NCBI GenBank assembly: GCA_965234325.1
Contig: OZ248415.1
Coordinates: forward strand, 248,001-312,000
Reading direction: 5' to 3'
DNA from: Limnohabitans kasalickyi
GTDB taxonomy: Bacteria > Pseudomonadota > Gammaproteobacteria > Burkholderiales > Burkholderiaceae_C
DNA: 64,000 nt
This document shows positions 17,076-25,911 of the stretch, in pieces (position 1 is the first letter of the stretch; each line of letters opens with the position of its first letter). The notes beneath the pieces were generated by a model. The model was given only the letters and a program-made list of their open reading frames with translations. It searched no databases and had not been told where the DNA came from. Made by a program: the position numbers and the translations under genes.

Positions 17076-17837
17076 ATGAATATTTTGATCTCCAACGACG
17101 ATGGCTATCAGGCCCCTGGCATCGTGGCCTTGTACGAGGCGCTGAAAGATTTGGGGCGTGTCGAGGTAGTAGCCCCCGAGCAAAACAACAGCGCCAAGTC
17201 GAACGCCTTGACCTTGCATTCGCCGCTGTACGTGCACACCGCCGCGAATGGCTTTCGGTATGTGAATGGCACACCCGCCGACTGTGTGCACATCGCGTTG
17301 ACGGGTTTGTTGGACTACAAGCCCGATTTGGTGGTGTCAGGCATCAACAACGGCGCCAACATGGGCGACGATACGATTTATTCAGGCACGGTGGGCGCGG
17401 CGATGGAGGGCTATTTGTTTGGCATTCCGGCCATTGCGTTTTCTCAAGTAGAAAAGGGCTGGGGGCAGATTGACGCCGCCGCCGCTGCCGCCCGCGCCTT
17501 GGTGTTGCAGATGCAGCAGCAAGGCCAGATCAAAGGCGAGCCTTGGTTGCTGAATGTGAACATTCCCAACCAGCCACTGGCGCAACTCAAACCCCTGCGG
17601 GTGACGCGCTTGGGCCGTCGCCACTCAGCAGAACGGGTGATCACACAAACCAGCCCACGCGGCGAGACCATGTATTGGATTGGCAGCGCGGGTGCGGCCA
17701 AAGACGACAGCGATGGCACCGACTTTCATGCCACGTTTGAAGGCCATGTGTCGGTGACGCCCCTGCATGTGGACCTGACCGAGCACGCCACTTTGCCTCT
17801 GTGGGCCCAACGTTTGAGCGAGAGCAAGCTGGCATGA
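17076..17837 (+). CDS. surE: 5'/3'-nucleotidase SurE
   Basis: 253 residues, the usual length for SurE, a metal-dependent nucleoside monophosphate phosphatase used in stationary-phase survival. The metal-binding motif ISNDDGYQAPG is at the very N-terminus; the conserved Ser and Asn motifs NNSAKSNALTLH and VSGINNGANMGDD follow, then YSGTVGAAMEG. The start was set at ATG 17076 because SurE begins MNILISNDDG; AAAGG precedes it. It overlaps pcm by ATGA and heads the surE-pcm-nlpD-rlmD operon. Confidence 0.97.
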   Translation: MNILISNDDGYQAPGIVALYEALKDLGRVEVVAPEQNNSAKSNALTLHSPLYVHTAANGFRYVNGTPADCVHIALTGLLDYKPDLVVSGINNGANMGDDTIYSGTVGAAMEGYLFGIPAIAFSQVEKGWGQIDAAAAAARALVLQMQQQGQIKGEPWLLNVNIPNQPLAQLKPLRVTRLGRRHSAERVITQTSPRGETMYWIGSAGAAKDDSDGTDFHATFEGHVSVTPLHVDLTEHATLPLWAQRLSESKLA

Positions 17838-18637
17838 AACCCAGGCCCAGTTTTCCGGCGCGTTTAGACACCTCGAACGACTCAGCCAAGCCCAAGGCTT
17901 TGCTGGGTGCCACGCGTGTGGTGACGCCGCAAACAGCGATGCGCGGGGCCGCGCCGGTTGGGTTAGCCAGCCCGACGGGGGTAGGCCTCGATTCTTCGGC
18001 CGTGCGCCGGCGCATGGTGCAAAAGTTAGCCGATCAGGGCCTGCAAGACACGGTGGTGCTGGACGCGATGGGGCGCATTGAGCGCCACCGTTTCGTCGAC
18101 TCGGCCTTGGTGAACCAAGCCTACGAAGACACGAGTTTGCCGATTGGCTTAGGTCAAACGATTTCTAAGCCCAATGTGGTGGCCCGCATGATTGCGCTGC
18201 TGCGCGAGGCTCCGGGTTTGAAAGCTGCTCCCATGGGCCGCGTGCTCGAAATTGGCACGGGCTGTGGCTACCAAGCGGCAGTCTTGTCCTTGGTGGCGCG
18301 CGAGGTCTACAGCATTGAGCGGTTGCGGGGCTTGCACGACAAAGCCAAAGAGAACTTGCGGCCTATGCGTTTGCCGAATGTGCATTTGATGTTTGGTGAC
18401 GGCATGTTGGGTTACCCCAAGGGCGCGCCCTACAGCGCCATCATTGCCGCCGCTGGGGGCGAGGCGGTGCCGCAGGCGTGGATTGACCAGCTGGCGGTGG
18501 GCGGGCGCATTGTGGCGCCTATGCAAACCACGGCGGGTCAGCAGGCTTTGGTGGTGATTGACAAAACGCCGCAGGGCTTGCAGCAAAGTTTGCTCGAGGC
18601 GGTGCACTTCGTACCTCTAAAATCAGGGATTGCTTGA
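17834..18637 (+). CDS. pcm: Protein-L-isoaspartate O-methyltransferase
   Basis: 267 residues. It repairs isoaspartyl damage in proteins with S-adenosylmethionine. The SAM-binding motif VLEIGTGCGYQAAVLS is near residue 137, preceded by the signature LPIGLGQTISKP and followed by YSAIIAAAGGEAVP. About 50 residues before the conserved domain are low in conservation and proline-rich, so the protein is longer than E. coli Pcm (208 residues). ATG 17834 overlaps the surE stop; GTG 17801 is a possible longer start. The 3' end overlaps the region before nlpD, consistent with one operon. Confidence 0.95.
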   Translation: MKPRPSFPARLDTSNDSAKPKALLGATRVVTPQTAMRGAAPVGLASPTGVGLDSSAVRRRMVQKLADQGLQDTVVLDAMGRIERHRFVDSALVNQAYEDTSLPIGLGQTISKPNVVARMIALLREAPGLKAAPMGRVLEIGTGCGYQAAVLSLVAREVYSIERLRGLHDKAKENLRPMRLPNVHLMFGDGMLGYPKGAPYSAIIAAAGGEAVPQAWIDQLAVGGRIVAPMQTTAGQQALVVIDKTPQGLQQSLLEAVHFVPLKSGIA

Positions 18638-18653
18638 CGACGGAGAAGAACGC

Positions 18654-19484
18654 ATGTTTGGTGCAGGAAAATGGGGGGCTTTAGCCCTGGTGGCAGCGTT
18701 CGCGCTGTCAGGATGTACCACCAAGGTACGTCAAGCGCCTGTGGATGAGCGGTCTTCTCAGTTGACGCGCGCGCCTGTCGCCAAGCCCTTGCCCGGTGCC
18801 GAAAACGCGGGCAAGGCCGGTTTCTACACCGTCAAGCCCGGCGACACCTTGATTCGCATTGGCATGGACAACGGCCAAACCTGGCGCGATCTGGTGCGTT
18901 GGAACAATTTAGAGAACCCCAATTTGATTGAGACGGGCCAAGTGCTGCGCATTGCACCGCCTGAGGTGGTCGTTGCCAAGCCATTGGCCCCCGTCGCTGC
19001 GACAAGCAATCCACCAGCCCCCACAGCGGGTGTGGTGCCTGCTACGCCAGCGGCCAGTGCCGCATCGGCTGCGGTCGCGGTCAAGCCCGCTGCCCCTGTG
19101 GCACTAGAAGTTGAAGATGCGGTGAATTTTCAGTGGCCCGTTCGAGGCAACTTGATTTCTGGTTTTGACGAAGCCAAGAACAAAGGTCTGGACATTGCTG
19201 GCAAGGCGGGCGACCCTGTGTTGGCCGCGGCCGACGGCCGTGTGGTTTATGCCGGTGGTGGTTTGCGCGGTTACGGCAACTTGATCATCTTGAAGCACAA
19301 CAACACGTATTTGACGGCTTATGCACACAACCAAACCTTGTTGGTGAAGGAAGACCAAGCGATCAAGCGCGGTCAAAAAATTGCCGAAATGGGCAACAGC
19401 GATGCCGACCAAGTGAAGCTGCATTTTGAAATTCGCCGTCAAGGCAAACCGGTGGACCCCGCCAAATATTTGCCTGCGAACTGA
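18654..19484 (+). CDS. nlpD: NlpD-like lipoprotein, murein hydrolase activator
   Basis: 276 residues. The lipobox LSGC with Cys at residue 21 marks an outer-membrane lipoprotein. A LysM peptidoglycan-binding domain spans about 57-101 (FYTVKPGDTL to GQVLRI), then a Pro/Ala linker, then an M23 (LytM) domain at about 160-275. The first metal-binding His is lost: KGLDIAGKAGD replaces the usual GxDxxxxxxD pattern with His, as in E. coli NlpD, which activates amidases rather than cutting peptidoglycan itself; AYAHN and LHFEIR remain. ATG 18654 has GGAG upstream. The stop overlaps the rlmD start as TGATG. Confidence 0.93.
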   Translation: MFGAGKWGALALVAAFALSGCTTKVRQAPVDERSSQLTRAPVAKPLPGAENAGKAGFYTVKPGDTLIRIGMDNGQTWRDLVRWNNLENPNLIETGQVLRIAPPEVVVAKPLAPVAATSNPPAPTAGVVPATPAASAASAAVAVKPAAPVALEVEDAVNFQWPVRGNLISGFDEAKNKGLDIAGKAGDPVLAAADGRVVYAGGGLRGYGNLIILKHNNTYLTAYAHNQTLLVKEDQAIKRGQKIAEMGNSDADQVKLHFEIRRQGKPVDPAKYLPAN

Positions 19485-20878
19485 TGACCGATACAACGAC
19501 AGAAAAAAAATGGCCAGACAACGCGCTGACCATTGAATCGATGGACCTTGAAGCCCAAGGCGTGGCACACCGTGCCGATGGCAAGGTGGTGTTTGTGGAA
19601 GGCGCCTTGCCCTTTGAGGTGGTGCGCGCCAACATTCATCGCAAGAAAAACAACTGGGAAATGGGCTCGTTGCTGGAGGTGATGCAAGAGTCGTCACAGC
19701 GCGTGACGCCGGGTTGTGAAAATTTTGGTTTGCACGCCGGTGCATGCGGCGGCTGCAAGATGCAGCACCTCGACGCCACGGCGCAAGTGGCCATCAAGCA
19801 GCGCGCGATGGAAGACAACTTGTGGCATTTGGGCAAGGTCAAACCCGAAACCATGCTGCGCCCGATTCAAGGCCCCGCTTGGGGCTACCGCTACCGCGCC
19901 CGTTTGTCGGTGCGGTATGTGGTGAAAAAGGGCGAGGTGTTGGTGGGCTTTCATGAGCGCAAGAGCCGCTATGTGGCGAACATGCGCAGCTGCCGCATCT
20001 TGCCGCCGCATGTGGACGCCATGCTGCTGCCCCTGCGTGCCTTGATTGGCAGCATGGAAGCGCGTGAGACGTTGCCGCAAATCGAACTCGCGTGTGGTGA
20101 CCATGTCACCGCGTTGGTGTTGCGCCACATGGAGCCGTTGAGCGATGGCGATATGACGCTGTTGCGCCAGTTTGCTGCCGAGCACGATGTGCAGTGGTGG
20201 TTGCAGTCCAAAGGCCCCGACACGGTGAAGCTGATGGACGAGGCGGGCGCTGTGCCGCTGTCTTACGCCTTGCCTGAATTTGGCATCACCATGCCGTTCA
20301 AGCCCACCGATTTCACGCAGGTCAACCCCCACATCAACCGCGTGTTGGTGACGCGGGCTTTGCGATTGTTAGATGTGAAGCCCACCGAGCGTGTGATTGA
20401 TTGGTTCTGCGGCTTGGGTAACTTCACTTTGCCTTTGGCGACGATGGCACGTGAGGTGCTGGGCATTGAAGGCAGCGAGGCTTTGGTGTCACGGTCGCGC
20501 GAGAACTTGGTGGTGAACCAGGCGGGGCGTCGCACGCCTTTGGCACCCACGCAGTTTGTGGCACGCAATTTGTTTGAGATGACGCCTGAGTTGTTGATTC
20601 AAGACGGCACGGCTGACAAGTGGTTGGTGGACCCCCCGCGCGAAGGCGCGTTTGCGTTGGCACAAACCTTGGCAACGCTGCACGAACAGCCCGAGTTGCG
20701 TCAAGGCTGGACACCGCCCAAGCGCATCGTCTACGTCAGTTGCAACCCTGCCACCTTGGCACGGGATGCGGGTGTGTTGGTGAACGCTGCGGGTTACCGC
20801 ATCTCGGCCGCGGGCGCGGTGAACATGTTTCCGCACACGGCGCATGTGGAGAGCATGGCGGTGTTTGATTTGGCGTGA
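19484..20878 (+). CDS. rlmD: 23S rRNA (uracil-1939-C5)-methyltransferase RlmD
   Basis: 464 residues. An N-terminal TRAM domain is followed by a probable 4Fe-4S cluster site of Cys 78, 88, 91 and 170 (GCENFGLHAGACGGCKMQ and MRSCRIL). The SAM-binding motif is VIDWFCGLGNFTLPLA and the catalytic nucleophile lies in YVSCNPATLARDAGVL. This is the RumA/RlmD set of features, for m5U1939 formation in 23S rRNA. It starts one base inside the nlpD stop, so it belongs to the surE operon. In many relatives rpoS separates nlpD from later genes; it is not present here. Confidence 0.95.
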   Translation: MTDTTTEKKWPDNALTIESMDLEAQGVAHRADGKVVFVEGALPFEVVRANIHRKKNNWEMGSLLEVMQESSQRVTPGCENFGLHAGACGGCKMQHLDATAQVAIKQRAMEDNLWHLGKVKPETMLRPIQGPAWGYRYRARLSVRYVVKKGEVLVGFHERKSRYVANMRSCRILPPHVDAMLLPLRALIGSMEARETLPQIELACGDHVTALVLRHMEPLSDGDMTLLRQFAAEHDVQWWLQSKGPDTVKLMDEAGAVPLSYALPEFGITMPFKPTDFTQVNPHINRVLVTRALRLLDVKPTERVIDWFCGLGNFTLPLATMAREVLGIEGSEALVSRSRENLVVNQAGRRTPLAPTQFVARNLFEMTPELLIQDGTADKWLVDPPREGAFALAQTLATLHEQPELRQGWTPPKRIVYVSCNPATLARDAGVLVNAAGYRISAAGAVNMFPHTAHVESMAVFDLA

Positions 20879-20937
20879 AGCAGATTGGCGGGCAGTCCGC
20901 GCCAAAGTCAGTGGCGGCGCTTAGCTGAGAAGGACGC

Positions 20938-20967
20938 AAAAAAGGCTGCTCATGAGCAGCCTTTTTT
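20938..20967. terminator. Bidirectional terminator between rlmD and the BI-1 gene
   Basis: A perfect 30-base palindrome, with arms of six A, GGCTGCTC and its complement, ending in six T. Both strands carry a T tract after the stem, so it serves the converging rlmD and BI-1 genes. Confidence 0.9.
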
Positions 20968-21008
20968 GTGGGCGCTGAACGCCGAGGGGCGCTCTCGTTG
21001 AGGTTGGT

Positions 21009-21695
21009 TTACTCGCGTTCGCCGCTTGTCAAGCCCAACAAGGCCAACAAACCTTGGAACACGTTGATCACGTCCAAATATAGCGTCAAGGTGGCGCTGA
21101 TGTAGTTGGTTTCGCCGCCGTCGATGATTTGCTTCAGGTCATACAACATGAACGCGCTGAAGATGCCGATGGTCAACACCGAGATGGCCATCATGCCGGC
21201 GGAAGAGCCAACAAACACGTTGATGATGCTGCCAACCATCAGAACGATGGCGCCGATGGTCAGCCATTTGCCCATGCTCGACAGGTCGCGTTTGATGAAG
21301 GTGGACAAGCTGGCCATCAAAAAGAACACGCCGGCGGTGCCGCCGAAGGCCGTCATGACCAACTCAGCGCCGTTTTTGAAGCCCAACACCATGGCGATCA
21401 TGCGAGACAACATCAGACCCATGAAGAACGTGAAGCCCAGCAACACATAGACGCCCGTGACGCTGTGCTTGGTTTTTTCGATGGCGTAGATAAAGCCGAA
21501 AGCGCCGGCGAGCATCAAGATCATGCCCAAGCCACCTGAGAAAATCTGGCTCAAGCCTGTTGTCACGCCTAGCCAAGCACCCAGCACGGTGGGCAGCATG
21601 CTGACAGCCAGCAAAACATAAGTGTTACGCAACACACGGTTGCGCTGTTGTGCGTCTAAGACGTAGTGGTCAGCAGTAGGGATTTGGTTAAACAT
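21009..21695 (-). CDS. Bax inhibitor-1/YccA family membrane protein
   Basis: 228 residues and seven hydrophobic segments, the usual layout of the BI-1 (TMBIM) family of inner-membrane proteins, some of which conduct calcium or bind the FtsH protease. Seen features are VTGVYVLLGFTFFMGLMLS, the loop SMGKWLTIGAIVLM and the C-terminal YDLKQIIDGGETNYISATLTLYLDVINVF block typical of the bacterial members. The start was set at 21695 (MFNQIPTADHYV), with GGAGA upstream. Physiological role in bacteria is not well known; none is claimed here. Confidence 0.9.
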   Translation of the reverse strand: MFNQIPTADHYVLDAQQRNRVLRNTYVLLAVSMLPTVLGAWLGVTTGLSQIFSGGLGMILMLAGAFGFIYAIEKTKHSVTGVYVLLGFTFFMGLMLSRMIAMVLGFKNGAELVMTAFGGTAGVFFLMASLSTFIKRDLSSMGKWLTIGAIVLMVGSIINVFVGSSAGMMAISVLTIGIFSAFMLYDLKQIIDGGETNYISATLTLYLDVINVFQGLLALLGLTSGERE

Positions 21696-21867
21696 ACCAA
21701 GGTCTCCGAAAAACACCTGCACATGCAGATGTGGCGGATTCTAGTGTGTCTGTTGCTGAGCGTGTACTCCCTACTTTTCTTGAGGTTTCTTTTGCTTTTC
21801 AGGGGCGCATTCGGTCCCTATGAGTGGGTATGCTTGAGCCCTCTTAAAACTGACCTGATCCATTGCC

Positions 21868-22275
21868 ATGAAGACCAAACATTTCCTCGAATCCGCTGAC
21901 ATCAAAGCCATCGCTTCCGCTGCAGAGGCCGAAGCATTGAAAAACAACTGGGCGGTCACCATCGCCATCGTGGACGACGGCGGCCATTTGCTGTCCCTGC
22001 AACGTTTGGATGGCGCAGCCCCCATTTCCGCCCACATCGCTCCCGCCAAAGCCAACACGGCCGCGGTGGGCCGTCGTGAGAGCAAAATTTACGAAGACGT
22101 GATCAATGGCGGCCGCGTGTCGTTCTTGAGCGCGCCGGACTTGAAGGGTTTGCTCGAAGGTGGCGTGCCGATCATGAAAGACGGTCAGTGCATTGGCGCT
22201 GTGGGTGTGAGCGGCGTGAAGTCCAACGAAGACGCACAAGTTGCCAAGGCGGGCATTGCCGCCATTGGCCTCTGA
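21868..22275 (+). CDS. GlcG/HbpS-like protein (heme-degrading domain family)
   Basis: 135 residues, near the family's length. The motifs AVTIAIVDDGGHLLSLQRLDGA, AKANTAAVGRRES and GVPIMKDGQCIGAVGVSG define the GlcG/HbpS fold (DUF336), a small alpha/beta protein linked to glycolate use, heme binding or cofactor sensing. No glycolate-oxidase genes are nearby, so function is open. It converges on ppsR with only four bases between the two stop codons, leaving no room for a dedicated terminator. Confidence 0.85.
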   Translation: MKTKHFLESADIKAIASAAEAEALKNNWAVTIAIVDDGGHLLSLQRLDGAAPISAHIAPAKANTAAVGRRESKIYEDVINGGRVSFLSAPDLKGLLEGGVPIMKDGQCIGAVGVSGVKSNEDAQVAKAGIAAIGL

Positions 22276-22279
22276 ACCC

Positions 22280-23101
22280 TCAGTAAATCAGGCGCTCAGG
22301 GCTGAGCTCTTGCAAAATCGTGGTGGCAATCTCTTCGATGCTTTTGTTGGTGGTGGACAGCCAACGAATGCCAGCACGACGCATCATCGCCTCAGCTTCT
22401 GCCACCTCATGACGGCAGTTAGGTAGGCTGGCGTAGTTGGAGTTGGGGCGACGTTCGTTGCGAATTTCGCTCAGGCGCTCGGGCTGAATGGTCAGCCCAA
22501 AAATCTTCTTCTTGTGCGGGATCAGCGCGGGAGGGAGTTGGCGGCGGTCAAAGTCTTCAGGAATCAACGGGTAATTCGAAGCTTTGAGGCCGTGCTGCAT
22601 GGCCAAATACAGACTGGTAGGCGTTTTGCCGCTGCGGCTAACGCCGACCAAGATCACGTCTGACAAATCTAAATCGCGGTTGAGTTGGCCATCGTCGTGG
22701 GCCAAGCTGAAATTGATGGCTTCAATGCGGTCGTGGTATTCCTTGCTTTTGCTCACGTCCGAAAAGCGTCCAATGCGGTGGTTAGATTTGACGCCCAGCT
22801 CTTCTTCCAGCGGATTCACAAAGGTGCCAAACATGTCAAGCAAGCGGCCTTTGCAGCCTTCTTGGATGACTTTGAGCACATCCATGTCGACCAAGGTGGT
22901 GAACACAATGGGCTTGCGGCCTTCAATTTCGGCGGTGTGGTTGATTTGACGAACAGCCTGGTGGGCTTTGTCGACCGAGTCGACAAACGGCAGCCGGATG
23001 TGGCGAAACTTGAACTCGAACTGCGCAAGGATGGCGTTGCCAAAGGTCTCGGCGGTGATGCCAGTGCCGTCAGAGACAAAAAATACGGTGGGATTGGGCA
23101 T
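22280..23101 (-). CDS. ppsR: PEP synthetase regulatory kinase/pyrophosphorylase
   Basis: 273 residues of the DUF299 family: a bifunctional protein that inactivates PEP synthase by ADP-dependent threonine phosphorylation and reactivates it by phosphorolysis. Seen: the N-terminal FFVSDGTGITAETFGNAIL, the P-loop VGVSRSGKTPTSLYLAM, and the C-terminal RAGIRWLSTTNKSIEEIATTIL. It is divergent from ppsA with 181 bases between starts, so enzyme and regulator share one intergenic control region, the common arrangement in Proteobacteria. Confidence 0.95.
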   Translation of the reverse strand: MPNPTVFFVSDGTGITAETFGNAILAQFEFKFRHIRLPFVDSVDKAHQAVRQINHTAEIEGRKPIVFTTLVDMDVLKVIQEGCKGRLLDMFGTFVNPLEEELGVKSNHRIGRFSDVSKSKEYHDRIEAINFSLAHDDGQLNRDLDLSDVILVGVSRSGKTPTSLYLAMQHGLKASNYPLIPEDFDRRQLPPALIPHKKKIFGLTIQPERLSEIRNERRPNSNYASLPNCRHEVAEAEAMMRRAGIRWLSTTNKSIEEIATTILQELSPERLIY

Positions 23102-23282
23102 GAAAAACTTTCAGGTTCGAGGCGCTGATTGGCACGGATTCGGTGCGCTTGTGCGGGTGGTCAGCCACCTACAATTGCCTATTATCTAAATTCCGCTGCC
23201 GTCTCAGCGCAACCTATTCGAAAAATAACCAAGTTGCCCGTGGACGAGTCGCCGTGCCCGTTTTAACTTTTGGAGCTTTCCC

Positions 23283-25673
23283 ATGTCAGCACTGTTCAGC
23301 CCAACCGCTTTGGTGGTCCCGTTTGAGAACTTGAGAATGACGGACGTCGAGTCCGTGGGCGGTAAAAACGCCAGCCTCGGCGAAATGATTTCGCAACTCC
23401 CCACCGGCGTGCGCGTGCCCACGGGCTTTGCGACCACAGCCCACGCATTCCGTGAGTTTTTGGCGCACGACGGCTTAGCCGACAAGATCAACGCCCTTTT
23501 AAACAAGCTCGACACCGAAGACGTGCGTGCTTTGGCCCAAGTGGGTGCTGAAATTCGCGCCATGGTGGAAGCTCAGCCTTTCCCTGCCGACCTGCAAAAA
23601 GCCATTTCGGAGGCCTTTGCCACCTTGTCTGCCGGCAACGCCGCCGCTACCTTTGCGGTGCGTTCATCGGCCACGGCCGAAGACTTGCCTGACGCTTCGT
23701 TCGCCGGCCAGCAAGAAACCTTCTTGAACGTGCACGGCATCGACGAAGTGCTGCACAAGATGAAAGAAGTGTTTGCGTCGCTCTACAACGACCGCGCCAT
23801 CAGCTACCGCGTGCACAAGGGCTTTGCCCACGCCGATGTGGCTTTGTCTGCCGGCGTGCAACGCATGGTGCGCTCTGACTTGGGCGCAGCGGGCGTGATG
23901 TTCACCATCGATACCGAGTCGGGTTTTGAGGACGTGGTGTTCATCACCTCAAGCTACGGCCTCGGCGAGACCGTGGTGCAAGGCGCGGTGAACCCTGACG
24001 AGTTTTATGTGCACAAGCCAACTTTGAAAGCTGGCAAGCGCGCAGTGATTCGTCGCAACTTGGGCTCCAAGCTTTTGCAAATGGAGTTCTCGACCGCCGA
24101 CGAGAAAAAAGCCACCGGCAAATTGGTCAAGACCACCGATGTGCCTACCGAATTGCGCAACCGTTATTCATTGACCGACGCCGATGTGGAGCAATTGGCG
24201 CACTACGCCGTGGTGATCGAAACGCATTACGGTCGGCCCATGGACATCGAGTGGGGCAAAGACGGCACAGACGGCCTCTTGTACATCTTGCAGGCACGTC
24301 CAGAAACCGTGAAGAGCCAAGCCAAAGGCCAGTCTGAGTTCCGCTACAAGCTCAAAGGTCACAGCACGGTGTTGGCTGAAGGTCGCGCGATTGGCCAAAA
24401 GATTGGCACGGGCCCTGTGCGCTTGGTGCACAACATCAGCGAGATGGACACGGTCCAGCCTGGCGATGTGTTGGTGACCGACATGACCGACCCCAATTGG
24501 GAACCCGTGATGAAGCGCGCCAGCGCCATCGTGACCAACCGTGGTGGCCGTACCTGCCATGCGGCCATCATTGCGCGTGAGTTGGGTATTCCTGCGGTGG
24601 TGGGTTGCGGCGACGCGACAGAGAAATTGAAAGACGGCACGTTGGTGACCGTGAGCTGCTCTGAAGGCGACACCGGCATGATTTACGACGGTTTGCTCGA
24701 GACCGAAGTGACCGAAGTGCAGCGCGGCACCATGCCCGAGATCAAAACCAAGATCATGATGAACGTGGGTAACCCACAGTTGGCGTTTGACTTCTGCCAG
24801 TTGCCCAACGAAGGCGTGGGCTTAGCTCGCTTGGAGTTCATCATCAACAACAACATTGGTGTGCACCCCAAGGCGATTCTTGATTACCCCAATGTGGACG
24901 CCGATTTGAAGAAGGCGGTGGAGTCTGTGGCCCGTGGCCATGCGTCACCCCGCGCGTTCTACGTGGACAAAGTGGCCGAAGGCATTGCCACCATCGCTGC
25001 GGCGTTCTGGCCAAAGCCCGTCATCGTGCGTATGTCGGACTTCAAGTCCAACGAGTACCGCAAGCTCATTGGCGGCAGCCGCTACGAGCCCGAGGAAGAA
25101 AACCCCATGCTGGGCTTCCGTGGTGCAGCACGTTACATCAGCGAAGACTTCGGCGAAGCGTTTGCCATGGAGTGCGAAGCCATGCGCCGCGTTCGCTCCG
25201 ACATGGGTTTGACCAACGTGCAAGTGATGGTGCCTTTTGTTCGTACGCTAAAGCAGGCCGAGCGCGTGACCGATTTGTTGGCCACGCACGGTTTGAAGCG
25301 CGGCGAGAACGACCTAAAGGTCATCATGATGTGCGAAGTGCCCAGCAACGCCATCCTCGCCAACGACTTCTTGAAGTTCTTCGACGGCTTCTCCATCGGC
25401 TCGAACGACTTGACCCAATTGACGTTGGGCTTGGACCGTGATTCTGGTTTGGAGTTGCTGGCTGCTGACTTTGACGAGCGTGACCCCGCTGTGAAAGCTT
25501 TGCTGACGCAAGCGATCTCTGCCTGTCTGGCTCAAGGCAAGTACGTGGGCATTTGCGGCCAAGGCCCCAGCGACCACCCGGACTTTGCCCATTGGCTGGC
25601 GGATCAAGGCATCAGTTCGATTTCGCTGAACCCAGACAGCGTGATCGAGACTTGGAAGTCGCTCGCTCAATAA
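23283..25673 (+). CDS. ppsA: Phosphoenolpyruvate synthase
   Basis: 796 residues, full length. It makes PEP from pyruvate and ATP for gluconeogenesis. The N-terminal ATP-grasp domain has SVGGKNASLGEM and FAVRSSATAEDLPDASFAGQQETF; the swivelling phosphohistidine domain has GGRTCHAAIIARELGIPAVVG; the C-terminal TIM barrel has MLGFRGAARYI and SIGSNDLTQLTLGLDRDS and ends near the catalytic Cys in VGICGQGPSDHPDFA. The start ATG 23283 follows TTTTGGAG. It pairs functionally with aceA (isocitrate lyase) elsewhere in the window for growth on two-carbon or organic-acid substrates. Confidence 0.97.
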   Translation: MSALFSPTALVVPFENLRMTDVESVGGKNASLGEMISQLPTGVRVPTGFATTAHAFREFLAHDGLADKINALLNKLDTEDVRALAQVGAEIRAMVEAQPFPADLQKAISEAFATLSAGNAAATFAVRSSATAEDLPDASFAGQQETFLNVHGIDEVLHKMKEVFASLYNDRAISYRVHKGFAHADVALSAGVQRMVRSDLGAAGVMFTIDTESGFEDVVFITSSYGLGETVVQGAVNPDEFYVHKPTLKAGKRAVIRRNLGSKLLQMEFSTADEKKATGKLVKTTDVPTELRNRYSLTDADVEQLAHYAVVIETHYGRPMDIEWGKDGTDGLLYILQARPETVKSQAKGQSEFRYKLKGHSTVLAEGRAIGQKIGTGPVRLVHNISEMDTVQPGDVLVTDMTDPNWEPVMKRASAIVTNRGGRTCHAAIIARELGIPAVVGCGDATEKLKDGTLVTVSCSEGDTGMIYDGLLETEVTEVQRGTMPEIKTKIMMNVGNPQLAFDFCQLPNEGVGLARLEFIINNNIGVHPKAILDYPNVDADLKKAVESVARGHASPRAFYVDKVAEGIATIAAAFWPKPVIVRMSDFKSNEYRKLIGGSRYEPEEENPMLGFRGAARYISEDFGEAFAMECEAMRRVRSDMGLTNVQVMVPFVRTLKQAERVTDLLATHGLKRGENDLKVIMMCEVPSNAILANDFLKFFDGFSIGSNDLTQLTLGLDRDSGLELLAADFDERDPAVKALLTQAISACLAQGKYVGICGQGPSDHPDFAHWLADQGISSISLNPDSVIETWKSLAQ

Positions 25674-25692
25674 GCCCTTGCGGCATGGCGTG

Positions 25693-25911
25693 ATGCACAA
25701 AGTTCGGTCAAGCTCAACAGACAACCAGCGCGCTTTTTGGGGTGTGTTGTGCTTGCTGGGTCTGACGGTGTTGACCATGTCTGTGGCTTGGTATTGGCCA
25801 GATCAGACCTTGATGCATTTTTGGTTGGTCGCTCAAGCTACACCTGTCTTGTATGCGGTTTTGGCGTGGTGGGGGGCGAGTGCTCCGACTGAGGACCGTG
25901 ATGCCCAATAA
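25693..25911 (+). CDS. Small membrane subunit of a sodium:solute symporter (DUF4212-like)
   Basis: 72 residues with two hydrophobic segments (GVLCLLGLTVLTMSVAWYW and FWLVAQATPVLYAVLAWWG). Small two-helix proteins of this form (DUF4212 group) are encoded directly before the large subunit of VC_2705-type symporters, as here, where the genes overlap by 11 bases. Sequence similarity to DUF4212 is weak by eye (FWLVAQ near the FWFAQQ of the family), so the call rests on size, topology and position. ATG 25693 is preferred; GTG 25690 and TTG 25678 are possible. Confidence 0.65.
   Translation: MHKVRSSSTDNQRAFWGVLCLLGLTVLTMSVAWYWPDQTLMHFWLVAQATPVLYAVLAWWGASAPTEDRDAQ

Noticed and set aside
18654..19484. 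Active M23 endopeptidase
   Set aside because: The first zinc-binding His of the LytM site is absent, as in NlpD activators, so catalytic activity is not supported.
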